A stretch of 64,000 bases of DNA. It comes from Aphelocoma coerulescens (Eukaryota; Chordata; Aves; Passeriformes; Corvidae). Both the position numbers and the translations under genes were made by a program. The stretch spans positions 50,548,078 through 50,612,077 of the forward strand of contig NC_091014.1 of NCBI RefSeq assembly GCF_041296385.1, in the 5' to 3' direction. Position 1 is the first letter of the stretch. The number at the start of each line of letters is the position of its first letter. Below the pieces are notes generated by a model that was not told the origin of the DNA, did not search any database, and saw only the letters and a list, made by a program, of their open reading frames with translations. This document shows, in pieces, positions 46,033 through 58,612 of the stretch.

Positions 46033-49000
46033 GTGAGTGCGAGCTGAAGGCCGGGCCGGGGAGGGAAGGAAGGAGGGAGGGAAGGAGAGGCGAGGAGGAG
46101 GCGGGAGGGAGCCGGGCCGCTCTGACTGCTAGAGCGCCGAGGCTTCGCTGGGACGGCGCAGGCCGCAGCCCACCCGCCGGTGCAGCCCCGGCGACGGGGG
46201 GACGCGCCGGGCCGCTGCCGTGCGCCGAGGGCACCGGGCCGGGAGGGGAGGGTGCGGGGGCGAGCGGGCGGCTCCTCCTGCCCGGGGGGCGCCGGGGAAG
46301 GGGCTCCCTCCGTGCCGCTGCCCGGAGGAGGCTGTATTTATTTCCTCCTCGCCCCCCCCGGCGCGGGGAAGCCCTTGGGCCGGGCCGAGCCACCGGCCGG
46401 GGCGGCGGAGGGACGGTGGCCCCGGAACCGCTTGCCTCTGCCGGGGCAGGCCGGCGCAGCCAGGCGCGGGCATCGCGGCGTGATTCACTTAGAATTTGCG
46501 TGGAAATTTCCTCTCTCCCGTTCTTCCTCTTCCCCGGAGCCAGGCTCCATTTCTTCTTGTGATATGCACTTTTTTCCTGAGGGAGAGGCAAACAGATGGT
46601 GAATGGCAGCCTCTTAATTTTGGTGTTGTTTTGGACAGTCCGTGCAACCTCCTGAGATTTGTCTGTCAGTAAAATAACCGGTATGTAACTTTCTGTCTTC
46701 TGCTGGCAAAATCCTAGAAGCTCTTTCCATTTTGTGCGTTAGCAGAAGCAAATGACAAGGCTGTGTAGGGGTGCTCATCCTGCATCTAGCGATGGTCCTA
46801 CAGCTCTACCTGCCAGTTTAAAAGTGAGCTGCCAGTGTCTTCGTCTGTACACTAAAGGGGAGGGAAAATACACTAGATAATTACCTTAAAATGCTTTGTT
46901 ACCATACCAGAAAGGGTTTAATTGTCCATGGTTTGTATGCTTCTGTCAGTGTGCTAATACCAAGTATGTCGTTCACAGGAGAAGCAATTCTCTCCAGAGC
47001 ATATGTTAATGTAAGCAAAACCTATCAGCTAGTTAAAGCTGTGGAAACTCTGGACCTGCAGATGTTGGCTTACTCCTTTCCATAAGTTTTAGACGTTAAT
47101 GTTGGCCAGTCACATGTTTACTGAGCCTGTACAGGTTTCTAACTCGCTGTGTTTTAACTGTCTGTATTTTGGTTTAGTTTTGAAATGTCTTGACTTGAAC
47201 ATCCCTGTACTTTGACTTCATACTCATGTAAACATGGTGTCTGGCACTAACAGAAGAGCACTCATACTGAAAGATGAATACGTAGAAGAATGAAATTTTT
47301 TCTAGCCCCTTTCACTGCTTAAAAAGGAAAGGGAAAAAATAAAATACAGGCTTATGAAGAGCAGGGAATAAAACAGCTGTTTGACTCAAGAGGGAGAATT
47401 AGCTTCAGATGGCTTACAAATAGTCAAATATACTGCTAGTTTCTTAACTATGTAATAGTTGTAATAATGTGATCTAACTCATAGTCTAGGATTCAGCTGT
47501 GCTGCACCTTAGGCTTTTGGAATTCTGTGATAGAGTTTCCATTTCATAAACAAGATGAACACATGCAAGTGTTTAGAAATGCTTGGCAGCTGAACTTAAC
47601 TGAATTGCAAACTAAATTCATTTTAGGGGAAAAGATTGTTTTGGAAAGGGGGAGTACAGTCATAAAATGATGTCTTCTTTTGACTTGCATGTTTTTTCAG
47701 GTGCCTCTTCATTAGCTTTTAAAATTTTGGGTGTTGGAGGATCCTAACAGCTTTTCTCTTTACAGAGAAAAGGTGGTGAGTGTCAGTCAGGAATAGTGCT
47801 CTACTGGTTTCTTGGTACCTTAGAAAGTTTAAGAACATCCTTAGAGTGCCCACTAAATAAAAAGCTTGTGTTAAAAAAGCTGGTGAGAGAGGATAGACAA
47901 GTATGTGGCTTTTAAAATGTAATTAAAATTATCTTTATGTAGAAATACATGTTTTCCTTTATGGCTGTTGTTCATAAAAGTTGGGATATTCTTTGTAAGT
48001 TAAATGTTTTAAAATTGCTCTGACCAAGATCCTAAGTATGGGCCCTGAAGGCTTAACTCTGGCAACTATTTCTCAGAATTTCACCTGCCTCTTTGAAATA
48101 AATGAGATTATTTCAAATAGACTGCTCTGTAAGCACAGGTAACTGTTAAGTGGCTGATCACAGATTGCATCTTGGGCCTTGGTTGCTCTGGTTAGGTGAG
48201 GCTGATCTATAGGCCTTAACACATGCTGAAAGGAAATCCCTTGCTCAGCAAGACTGCTAGGGTCAAGGGTTCCTAAACTTTCACATGGTGAGTAGTGCCT
48301 TAGGTTGTACATACCATCTCTTGTCCTACTTGCAGTTATGCTGTATTGCTGAGCTAACTTGAGTAAGTGCATATGTGAAAGACTGCATAACTTACCTTGC
48401 TTCAATGTCGTGAAAGCTTTTTCTCTTTAAAGATGTTAATGCTTTCTTTTTTTTTTTTTTCAGTGTGTCTTTCTACCTGCTTAGTCACCTTTTTATTGGA
48501 TGGAAATAGTGTGAGGAGGTAGAGCTTTATGGATAAATAGATCCCCCATCCCTCTGGGCCCCCCTCTTTTGTTTCTTGGAGAATAGTCTATGAATTTATT
48601 CCTTTCAGGAGATTGGTTAACATTTGTTAACATTTTAACAGCTGTAAACACTTTACAGACTTGGGAAAATTTAAGTACAGCAGCAAATGGTTTGGCATGG
48701 CTTGAGCTGCTGCTCAGACCTTCTGGTTCTTCCTGTGAGTAAACTGGGAGGGCAATGCAAGTGTCTAGCAGGAAATATGAATATAACCTCTCTAAGTAAA
48801 AGCATGTATGTGTTTTTGTGTTAGATTGTTTGGATCAGTTAGGTGTATGTTTTTATCAAACTGGGTTTTCTTCTGTCACACCAGAAACTTTGCTATGCTT
48901 GATTTTGTCAGATGGCATTTTTCTTGTATGAGTTTGAAAAAGGAATCTTCATCATTTCCTTATTTAAAAATTGTATCCAAGATTATACAAACTCAGTGAG

Positions 49001-52000
49001 AATTTAGAATACATGTTTTTGACTTCTGGTTAGCTGTTATTAGGCCAAAAGCCCCAAAGGAAGAATTGGTGTTTAAGCTAGTGATTTCCATATAGTACTA
49101 AGATTAAGTAAGTTTTGTGGTGATATGTTTAACTTCATTTCCTTCCACTTGGCTCTTCTGGGAACATGACAACTCCAAGGTATTTCTAGGAGGAGTCTAT
49201 CATCATTTAAATGGAGCTTGCAAGTGTTTTTGAAACACATATGTACAAAACAAGGTATTCATAAGTCTCATGCATGTGCTTTTAACAACTTGAGAAAGCT
49301 TCGGATGCAGGCTATCAAGCCAAATGCAGGCAAAGGGAATGACACTTCTCATCCTTTTCTGTGCATCCTTTCCTGAAAGCTATGTACTGTGTTTGTATTC
49401 TGGAGCAGAATATGTTAGTGTTGGTTTCATAATGATTAATAAGTCGTTTGAGTATTTTTGTTAAGGTATTTCATCTGTTGCTGGTTTTCGAATTGGGGTT
49501 TGGATCGGCATAAGGGGGGGTTTTTTATCCTTTAGTCACTGAGTTAAAGGTGGATGTAGAGATCAAGCAAACATGCTACTGAACTTGGTGGAAAGGGAGC
49601 TTGGATCTTTGCTAAGGCTTGTTTTCTGATCAATGCTGTCTGATTTTGATCTGGTTCAATCCTCTTGCAAGGGAAGAAGGGAAAATTTCATCGGCCTGTG
49701 AGTAGCTTTCTAACATACTGTGATCCCAGCATCTGTTTCTTCTATCTCACTGTTGTCTTGAGAGCAACAGATGCCTAATATTAAGTGGGTTTCAACTGAC
49801 TATAAAATCTGATGTAAAGTAATTTTACTTCTGCGTATCTTGGTTGTGAGATGGAGGGTCCCTTGTTGTAGTGCAGGTTCTTGTACTGTCCCTTTCTGGG
49901 CTTTGAGTATTTTACTTTTCACAGCTTAGCAGTCTTTCATTGCTGGAAGGTGATATTGCAATATTTTGTATTTGATTGCAAGTATGAATTATTAGCACTA
50001 GAAATTTGGGGTGGTGTTAGTGTTGTTGGGGTTTGGTTTTTTTGTTTTCCTTTTTCAAAACAAATTAAGTGAAAGAAGCTGCAAAATTGGCAGCACACTT
50101 CTGTCTTCACTTCTAATGAGTTCTTCAAATTCAGAACAGAATCACGCGAGCTTTGTAGGGATGGCCAAAAAATGTGATAGGCATGTGTACTGTGATTTTC
50201 AAGTAGTGCTTCATCCCAGGTTTTACTTTGGCCCATTTTTAGGCCTTTTTTGTGGCTGAGTGCTTATGTTTCAGACTACTGAGGCCTAATCTTTTCCTTG
50301 CTTAACAGAAGGGGCATTTATTTTTTTCCTAGTGTGGATGTTCCTAAATGTTTTCTTCCACATAAGATTTGATATGCAAGAGTAGTAACTAGAAGGGTAG
50401 CAATCTTACTCCTTGTAGGATAGGAAGACTGCATAGAAAGACTTGCTAACAATTTTCCAGGTTAATTTGTTTCAGGAACACTGAATTCAACAGATGAGAT
50501 TTACTTGAAAGCAGGCTTCATGTTATGTTTTGGTTTAAAGTTTCTTTCACCAGTATAGATTTAATGTGGATCCTGTTTGAATAGTGTATATTAATTTTAA
50601 ATTGCAAGATACATGAGCTAAGACACCTCAAGTGTGAAATACTGTATTTACAGGTGGAGTAGTTTTCTTCTAAACCTGTCTCTTATTACATGTTACAGTA
50701 AGTTGCCATCTTAAAACCCCAGCATTTGAGTTGCAGGACTGGGAGGAAGTAATTATATTTATATGTGCTTTGGAACTGCCTACCTGAGGGAGTTTGTGAT
50801 AGAAGTTTTGATGAAGGTTATGTCCCAGGTAGGTAAGTGTGTGGTGGCTCTTGTTCAGAGTTTTTCTACTACAGCCTAGAAATATAGAAAAACGGGATAG
50901 GGAAGAAGTATGTAGCAATAATCACTAGATGTGGGCAGAAAGTGTTCAGCTACTTTTTTTTCCTTTCTCTGTCTTCTCTCCAGATATAATGAATGAAGAT
51001 AGGTATGTGTAGCTATAGCTGTGCCTGTCAGTTAAAGACCTAAAGCTTCTCTGTGATGTGTAGATGTTACCTTGGGCTGTTGGATATTGCAAAAATAGAA
51101 ACTATTCCCTGTCTTTGAATAGCTCCTGCTTCATTACATGTGACTTTCTTTTTTATTGAATGAAATCTAGAATTAGTCTTCAGTATCTCATTCATAAAAT
51201 GTGTCTGTCCCCTGAGAGCTCTTAAACTAGCATAAAATAAAAGGCCAAAACTTGCTAGGTCAAAATTAGTGTTTATAGGTCAGCAGGCCCAATAGTTAAT
51301 TTGAATGCATTTCCTTCAATCAGTGTGAACTGTAGGGGCCCCTAAACTCCTGAAGTTATGTTAAACACACTGGTCTGAATGAGAGAGGCCCAGTAGCATT
51401 AATCCAATTTGTCTAGTGACTTAATCTTACAGCCATTTATCATGTAACTGCTGCTCCTCTGAACAAGCCTTCTTGCATGTGTTTCTGTTGATCGTTTAGC
51501 ATGTTGAATCCCTTTTCCTAAGAAGGTAATCTTTCCTTTTATGAAACTTCATCCTAGGTTAAGGGTCAAGTAATTTATAACTGAGGAACCACGTTAGAGA
51601 AGTTAGAGCTTTTTCCTATTTTTGAAAGCTCCTTTGCTAATGCTTTCATTTAGTAAAGGATAAATTTAACATATTAATGTGGTGGTTTCACAGTTAGTGG
51701 CAAACTGGTTCTAGAACATAGGTGGTAAGTCTGAAACTAGAAGATGATCACTAGTTTTCCTTTACATAACTGTTAGTGTATGTTGAAAATATGGAAGAAC
51801 AGCTGGGAAGTTTAGGAAATAGCAGCTCTTTTATCAGGCTGCCTTCTGCACATGGGTAGTGTTACTCTCTGACTGAATTACAATTTCATTTGAGTCTTGA
51901 GTAGTAGTTATAATTGTAAGCATGCTTCAAGATACGTCCATTCTCATGTTTTCACCAGTGTAATGACTTCCTCCTCTCATTGAGCCCTCTTAGTGCCATT

Positions 52001-54803
52001 AATTTGCTTATGGTCTTTTTCTGACTTAACTTGAGGCTTGTGATTCCCAGGGGGTGGGGCAGGGGCATACTTTGTGTGAGAACTATTCCTCTGGTTACTA
52101 CTGTATAAATACATAGCACAGTGAAACTTGGTGAGAGCCAGCTGTGTTGTGTGACCACGTGACTCTGACAGTCTGAAGAAAACACCATACCTTGGGCAGA
52201 AACTGCTTAGAATTGGTTCTGGAGTATCTCTTCCTGGGAAACCACCTATTTGCTTTTGACTTCAGTGGCCAAAAAGAGAGCACTATACAGCCATCTCTGT
52301 AAGGAAGCCTGCAGTGGCACATGGCTTTTATTTTTTTGACCATAGTTGTATAGAGTATAAGTAAAGTGAAGAGTCCAAAACCAGGCATTTTTGAAGTAAA
52401 ATGGTTATTCTGTCTCTACTCATAATTAATACCAGTTACCATGAGGGGTTTTTTTAAAAATTCTTTGCACATATATGTTAAACTCTTGACCAGAGGTGAA
52501 GCAAAATTTGTTTTCGAACGTGTGTAGTGAGGTGAGAGGGAGGGTCAGGTTCCTTTTGGCATTTGCAGTGCTGTAGTCATCCACTCTTGACAAAAGAGCC
52601 GCTTACTACCAGCTGCTGCTTCTGCTCTGTTCAGTGTGTGCCATCCCTGAAAGCATGGTGAAGGTAACTTCTGTAGAGGTGCAGTGCAGCATCTTTTGAT
52701 TGTACCAGTTTTTCCTGAGACTTGTGATGGACTCAGAAAATACCATAATATATGAAAGTATAAGGAAGGAGACGGACTCATTGTCACTCTGTCACTCTGT
52801 TTTATTTGGGTTTTTGTTTTACTTTTTTTATTTACTAAATTTAAAGTCAGATATCGGAGAGCATCTTCCCAGAGCTGACATCAGCATAAGTGTTTCTGAG
52901 GCATCCTTAATGTCTTCATTTTGTATTTTGTTTCTTCTATTTTTAAAGAAACTTAAATCTATCAACCAGTTATTTGTTCTCGGAAGGCAGTTGTTTGATT
53001 TTCGTATGGATTTTGGTTAATTTGCATCTCATATGGGCTTAGGCTTCTCCAAAGGAATTGCATTCAGCTGCTCTTGGCTGGTAAAACCTCAGACCTGTCT
53101 CTTAGTATTAAAAAGTCACAGCATTTAAAAGATGTGTTGGGCAAGTGTATTTGCAGTCAACTTGAACTTCTGTGCTTTTTATAACATTTGTCACAGTCTG
53201 ACAAATTGTTTGGGATTCCATTCAGCACTTTGTATGTACCAAATGACTCCTTAACTTCACCTGCCTGAGTTAATGCAGCTCCAGGTAATGGAGGTAGCAG
53301 TAGAAGGAATTTATATAAAACCAGTACTACACATCCTGCTTAAATTAGTGGAAGCTGATGCTGTTATTTCTCATTGTTCTCCCTTTCCTTTTTTCTTCTA
53401 AGGCAATTGCTTTATATGTGTCTGTCTAGAAAATTTGTTTACTACAGCATATAATCTTCAAGCAGTTTTCTGTTCTGTTCCTCGCTGGGATAAAGGTGCT
53501 TCCCTCAATGCACATCTTGCTTTTTTTCAACTTTGTTTTTTAGTAACAAATATGTATTTCCCTGAAAAGCACAAGTAGGCAGTTGTGGCTTGTGTACCAG
53601 ATATGTGGGAATGGGTATTTATGATGTGAGTGAATATTGTACAAAGCAACTACCTTTCTGGATTTCTAGCAGGTATGTGGAGTATGAGTCGTATGAAGGC
53701 TCTTCCACTCTCTGAAGCTTTTCTGTGCTTCTCATTAAATGATTGGTTTGCTTTTTGATATGAATCTAATTTTTTAAATTACAGAATGAAAAGTAAAGTA
53801 AAATTCTAAGTGTTCTCTGTAGAAGCCAAACCAGCCCCAAACTGTGATTGAGTGTGACTGTGACATGGTAGATGTTTTTACTATTTTCTGTTGACTCAGA
53901 TGTCAGTGAATGTTACTGAAATAGCATCCTGCTCGTCTGAAGCAGATGATGTCTTAAGCATAGTATTCTTATTTTCCATGCTGAACTCTAACTTGATCTT
54001 TTTCTTCAGCTAATAGAACTGATAAATCATTGGATTTATTTGATACTGCATTTTAATTAGATGTGCCTTTTATGTTATCCAACTGTTTTATAAATTGCTA
54101 AAAGAGATACTTTGTTGCCTTGAATTAGGTGCTAGAGCATTTCAGATTTTAGAGAAGCTTCACCCTTTGTCATTTTCACTATGAAACAAGAAATAAGTCA
54201 CAGCCTCATTTCCACCTACTTTCAGATAGTGCCACAAATTTGAGCACAGGCCATGTGCTATATTTGGAATTGACTTTACTTCCCAGATACACATCAAGAA
54301 AAAGCTGAAATGGTTCACTCACTTATTTTTTCCATCGGGCTTTGCAGTTACTTGCTACAGGGGCTAATGCTTTACTTACTTTTTTACTCTTGAAAATTTC
54401 CAAGTGTAGGTACCTTGGTGTGACTGTAGTCTAATAAAAGTGGAAATGGACTTGTATGTGTTAAACTTCTGTTGTATCTTTACAGTTCCACTATGCCTTG
54501 TGTATTTACATATTGAGACTGTTACATTGTGTAACAGCAGCGCTCATGGTAGGGAATTGTTATAATAAAACTTATATTTTTGAAGCTAATATTGCAAATG
54601 TAGGCTTATTTCTCTGTTTCAGACATGTTCTATAACTTCATTATCATCGGTAGATCTATTCCACTGGGTAAAGTTTACTACTTAATCACAGCCTTAATTT
54701 GTAGTATTTTGGTTTTCTGCCTTGAGCATTGCCTAAATGCAATTAAATTCTAATGCATCTCTGTGTTGCCTTAGGTTTAAAACGGAAAGTGTAGACAAGT
54801 TCA
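46033..54803 (+). other. CNOT4: Putative CNOT4 intron 1, proximal part
   Basis: After the CpG island this becomes AT-rich, T-biased non-coding sequence. It has no recognised transposon, coding exon or RNA gene. Three positions look like small exons by splice-site criteria only (46,639-46,680; 48,464-48,518; 50,984-51,002). Confidence 0.5.
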
Positions 54804-55275
54804 TAGAATCACAGAATGGTTTGGTTTGGAAATGATCTTAAAGATCATCGCATTCCAGCACCCCTGCTGTGGGCATGGACATCGTGTGCTTGCCCAGGTT
54901 GCTCAAAGCCCTATCCAGCCTGTCCTTGAATGCTTCGGGGGATGGGACATCTGCAACATCTCTGGACAACCTGTTCCAGTGCCTCACAACCCCTGTAGTG
55001 AAGAATTTCTTCCTAAAATCTACCCTCTTTCAGTTTAAAAGTTTTGCCCCTTGTCTTATCACTTTGCTTCGTGATAGAGCCCCTCTCCACCCTTCTTGTA
55101 GGTCCCCTTTAGATACTGGAAGGCTGCTCTCCAGATCTCCCTGGAGCCTTCTCTCCTGCAGGCTGAACAACCTCAACCTCACAGGAAAGATACTGCAGCC
55201 CCTTGCTCATCTATGGCCCTTCTCTGCACCTGGTGAAACAGTTGCTTGTCTTTATTAAGCTGGGGGCCCCAGTTA
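54804..55275 (-). mobile_element. CR1 LINE 3' fragment
   Basis: It begins with 'tcatagaatcacagaatggt' and 'ttaaagatcatcgcattcca', the reverse complement of the CR1 3' end. It then runs through 'gacaacctgttccagtgcct' and 'ttctctcctgcaggctgaac', which are conserved CR1 blocks. It is 5'-truncated and non-coding. It is one of the clearest signs that the host is a bird. Confidence 0.93.
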
Positions 55276-57149
55276 GCTATTCAACTAGTAATGTTCTGTC
55301 TCCCAGTTGTTGAGTGTTCATTTACCTGTGGCTTAAACGGACTTGCCTCTCCTGACTCTGTAGTGTGGGGCAAGCATTGTAACTTTTTGTAAAACTCAAG
55401 TTTGCTTTTTTCTACTTGTGATTGTAAAGATACTGAGTGAGAATGGCTGAGCATAAATCTGGGGGCAGTGGCTGCTGTTTCACAAGTTTTAGGATAAGAT
55501 TGAAGAGGCTGACCAAATCCTCCTTATTCCCTGTATTTCTTTGGTAGTTTCTCAAGGATTCTGAAGAATGATTTTAAGCCTGTGCAAGGGTTTATTTTAT
55601 TTGTATGGGTTTTTTTTAATAGGCTGGATGAGGAGTACAGAACTTTTTTTGACTTATTTGCTCCCCTTCAGCTGAGAATGAAATACAGAGTGTGGGCTTT
55701 TCAGAGAAATGTGGAGGTCTGTGGATCAGATTCCTTTTTTTCTGTTAAGGAAGCATCACTGCTTCTTCCAGTATCTGTAGTCCCTGCCTCCCCCCCCAAC
55801 CTTTTCTTTTGAGAAGTAAGTGCTGGAACATGGATCATTTACTGATAGGAGGTATGAAGTAAATCTCTGGATACGTTTCTTCTTTTTCACTCCTTCCCCT
55901 GTCTCTGGGATTTCTTGATTTGACTAGTCATGACCTGGATTTTCCAGTGGTTAATAATTCCTGATGTTACTTGCTTCATCAAAGAGTGGGGGACTTTTTC
56001 TGAAGAGCTGTTGCTGTCCTGAAATATCTTATTGTCAATCTGATAAGGAGCTTTGGAGGATTGGGAAGACTGATACAGGAATTTCTGCATGTAATTGTCA
56101 GTAGGGTACTATACCTTACCAGAAATTTGCTCCAGGTGCTGGAGTGCTTGTGGTGCTTTTGTTAATGTTTTTACCTTTTTTTTTTTTTTTTTTTTGGTAT
56201 CAATAGTTTAGACAGCAGCCCTAATAATGTACCCTTATTCTCCTTCCTGATTTATTTCTCATTCCTGATATATTTGAGGCTTGGTTGTTGGTTTGGTCTT
56301 TCTGCCCCCTTCAGTTCAGGGCATCTTTTTATCTTCGTAGGTATCTGGGTGTGTATAAATATGAGCTTGTAAAACTACAGCTCTTCATTCAACTGTATGA
56401 TGGGTTTTTTTAGAAGTTCTTCCATAACTTTTATTTCTAGTTTAGAAACAGAGCTGCAGGCTGAACAGGAGATGGTCTCTAGAGTTGATGTGCCTCCTAG
56501 AGAAGGGTTATAGTGAGCCCAGAAAGGCAGTGTATTAACTTATTTTAGGTTGTACTAGAACAGATTTTATTATGAGGTCTTAGTTCCTGCAGCTGTATGT
56601 GGGAAAGTGCAGGGATAAAGATAACAGCTGCTTTGGATCAAAACTTTGTATTTGTATTGGAAGAGTTTAAATCTAGCAGATGCGTATAAGAAGTAAGAGT
56701 TTGCTAAAATTCTCTGCTGTTAGGGAAATGCATCCTTAGGCTGAAGAAAAGACTTTAGGAAGTGGGAGGAACTAATGGTTCCTTGGAGTACCTATGGGCA
56801 GGCTATTGAGAATACTGAGCCAAGCTCTTTATAGTGGTGTGTGGAAGGCAGGCAAGAGACAGCAGGCATGCATTAAAATAATTTAGGAAGAACATGTTTC
56901 TCTATGGAGTGGGACAATTACTGGGACAGGTGAGAGCTTCTGCAGTGTTCGGCTTTGCATGTTTTGATGCCCAGCTTGATAAAGCACAGTGTAATATAGA
57001 CTTATTTTGCTATTTTGATTTGAGAGGAAGGTTGAATAGAGAACACTAGAGATCCTTTCCAACCAGAATTATTTTACGAATTTGTAGCAAAAACTGTAAC
57101 CATACTCAATTTCATGAGTATAAAATTGTCCATGTTAGAGCTTGAAACT
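55276..57149 (+). other. CNOT4: Putative CNOT4 intron 1, between CR1 copies
   Basis: The sequence is non-coding, with a T20 tract at 56,176-56,195. No exon, repeat family or RNA gene was recognised. Confidence 0.5.
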
Positions 57150-57937
57150 AAAAATCAGTGACGAGCCTAGAAACTCACATGAGGTTTAACAAGACCAAGT
57201 GCAAGGTGCTGCACCTGGGTCAGGGCAGTCCCCAGTATCAACACAAGCTGGGGGATGAAGGGATCAAGAGCAGCCCAGCTGAGAAGGACTTGGAGGTTCT
57301 GGTGGGTGAGGGGCTGGACATGACCCAGCAATGTGAATTCACAGCCCAGAAAGCCAATTGTATCCTGGGCTGCATCCAAAGCAGCTGGACAGTAGGGTGA
57401 GGGAGGGGATTCTGCCCTTCTGCTCTGCTGAGACTCCGCCTGCAGTGCTGCACCCAGCTCTGGGGCCCTCTGCACAAAAAGGACATGGGACTGTGGGAGC
57501 GAGTCCAGAGGAGGCCACCAAGAGGTTTAGAGGGATGAAGCACCTGTCCTGTGAGTAAAGGCTGAAAGAACTGGGATTATTCAGCCCAGGAAAGAGAAGG
57601 CTTTGGGGTGACCAGTTTGCAGCCTTGCAGTACCTGAAGGGAGCCTAGAAGACAGGTGGAGAGGGACTTTTTGCAGCATCATGTAGTGACAGTCAAACTG
57701 AGAGTAGGTTTACCTTAGATATTAGAAAAAAATTCTTTACTGTGAGGGTGGTGAGGCACTGGCACAGGTTGCCCAGGGAAGCTGTGGATGCCCCATTCCT
57801 GGAAGTATTCAAGGACAGGAAGGATGGAGCTCTGAGCAGCCTGGTCTATTGCAAAAGGTATCACTGCTCATGTTAGGGGTGTTGGAACTAGATGATCTTT
57901 AAGGTCCCTTCCAATCTGGGCCATTCTTTGATTCTGT
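57150..57937 (+). mobile_element. CR1 LINE, 3' ORF2 end and tail
   Basis: This plus-strand CR1 piece of about 790 bp encodes in frame the C-terminal ORF2 segment, with phrases such as [26 protein letters not shown] and [13 protein letters not shown]. It then degrades through the 3' UTR ('gttgcccagggaagctgtgg', 'ggaactagatgatctttaag') and ends near 'tttgattctg'. The reverse transcriptase and endonuclease are missing and frames are broken. Confidence 0.93.
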
Positions 57938-58149
57938 TTTAATAGGCTTAAAGCAGATAGTGTGGCTTTAGTGGAAATGCAGGAAGGTTTTTTTAAACTT
58001 AAAGGTACTCCTTCATATAAATACTGAAGCTTATGGATGTAATGCAGAATCTCTGAATCTCTTGCACTGACACAGGATGTTTGTTTTCTTAAAGTTCAAG
58101 CTGGTTGCTTAAAAACTCATCAGTGTTAAGCAATGGGATGGTGTGCCGA

Positions 58150-58612
58150 AACTTGAGGAAATGAGTACTAGTGGGATCCCTCCATCTACTTCAGGATGTG
58201 TTTGGCTACAAAGTACCACACCTGAAAAGTTTCTGCACCAATGCAGGCAGCATGAGGAACAATTGCAACACTAGCTCGAAGCTTTGGCCCAGTCCCAGAG
58301 ATTTGATATTGGCATAAGTGAAACCTGGTAGGTTGAGTCTTGTGATTGGAGTGCCCTGTTGGATGGTTACAGGCTCTTTAGGAGGGATAGGCAGGGCAGA
58401 AGAGGTTGGGATGGGGAGGGTGGCATTGTTTATAATGGAAGGGATAGAATCTGTGGAGTGCACAGTTGTCAGTGGCACATTCAAGAAGCGTTTGGACAAT
58501 GTTCTCAGGCACATGGCACAACTCTTGAGGTGTCGTGTGCTGAGCCAGGAGTTGGACTCAATGATCCTGATGGGTCCCTTCCAACTCAGCATATTCTATG
58601 ATTCTATGAGCT
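58150..58612 (+). mobile_element. Internally deleted CR1 LINE: endonuclease piece joined to 3' tail
   Basis: The left part carries the CR1 ORF2 endonuclease region; around 58,359-58,450 it encodes GYRLFRRDRQGRR followed by a glycine-rich stretch. From about 58,465 it continues directly with the element's 3' end ('ttcaagaagcgtttggacaa', 'ggagttggactcaatgatcc') and closes in 'attctatgattctatgag'. The whole reverse transcriptase is missing, so the copy is internally deleted. Confidence 0.85.

Larger units (their letters stand above)
44980..46480 (+). promoter_or_regulatory. CNOT4: CpG-island promoter, likely of CNOT4
   Basis: This is a dense GC- and CpG-rich block of about 1.5 kb. It contains a ZNF143-like site (45,564-45,575), a CCAAT (45,693-45,697), a YY1-like AAGATGGTGGCC (45,700-45,711) and a long CT-rich tract (about 45,836-45,930). 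In human, CNOT4 and NUP205 are neighbours in head-to-head orientation, so this island is placed where the CNOT4 promoter is expected. The assignment rests on gene order, not on coding sequence. Confidence 0.7.

Noticed and set aside
44705..46602. Several frames of 120-217 codons on both strands in the second CpG island.
   Set aside because: They have Arg/Pro/Gly/Ala-rich composition, overlap on both strands, and show no recognised domain. They are typical artefacts of GC-rich promoter sequence.
57158..57400. An 80-codon frame that looks like a conserved protein.
   Set aside because: It is the C-terminal end of CR1 ORF2, part of a transposon remnant and not a host gene.
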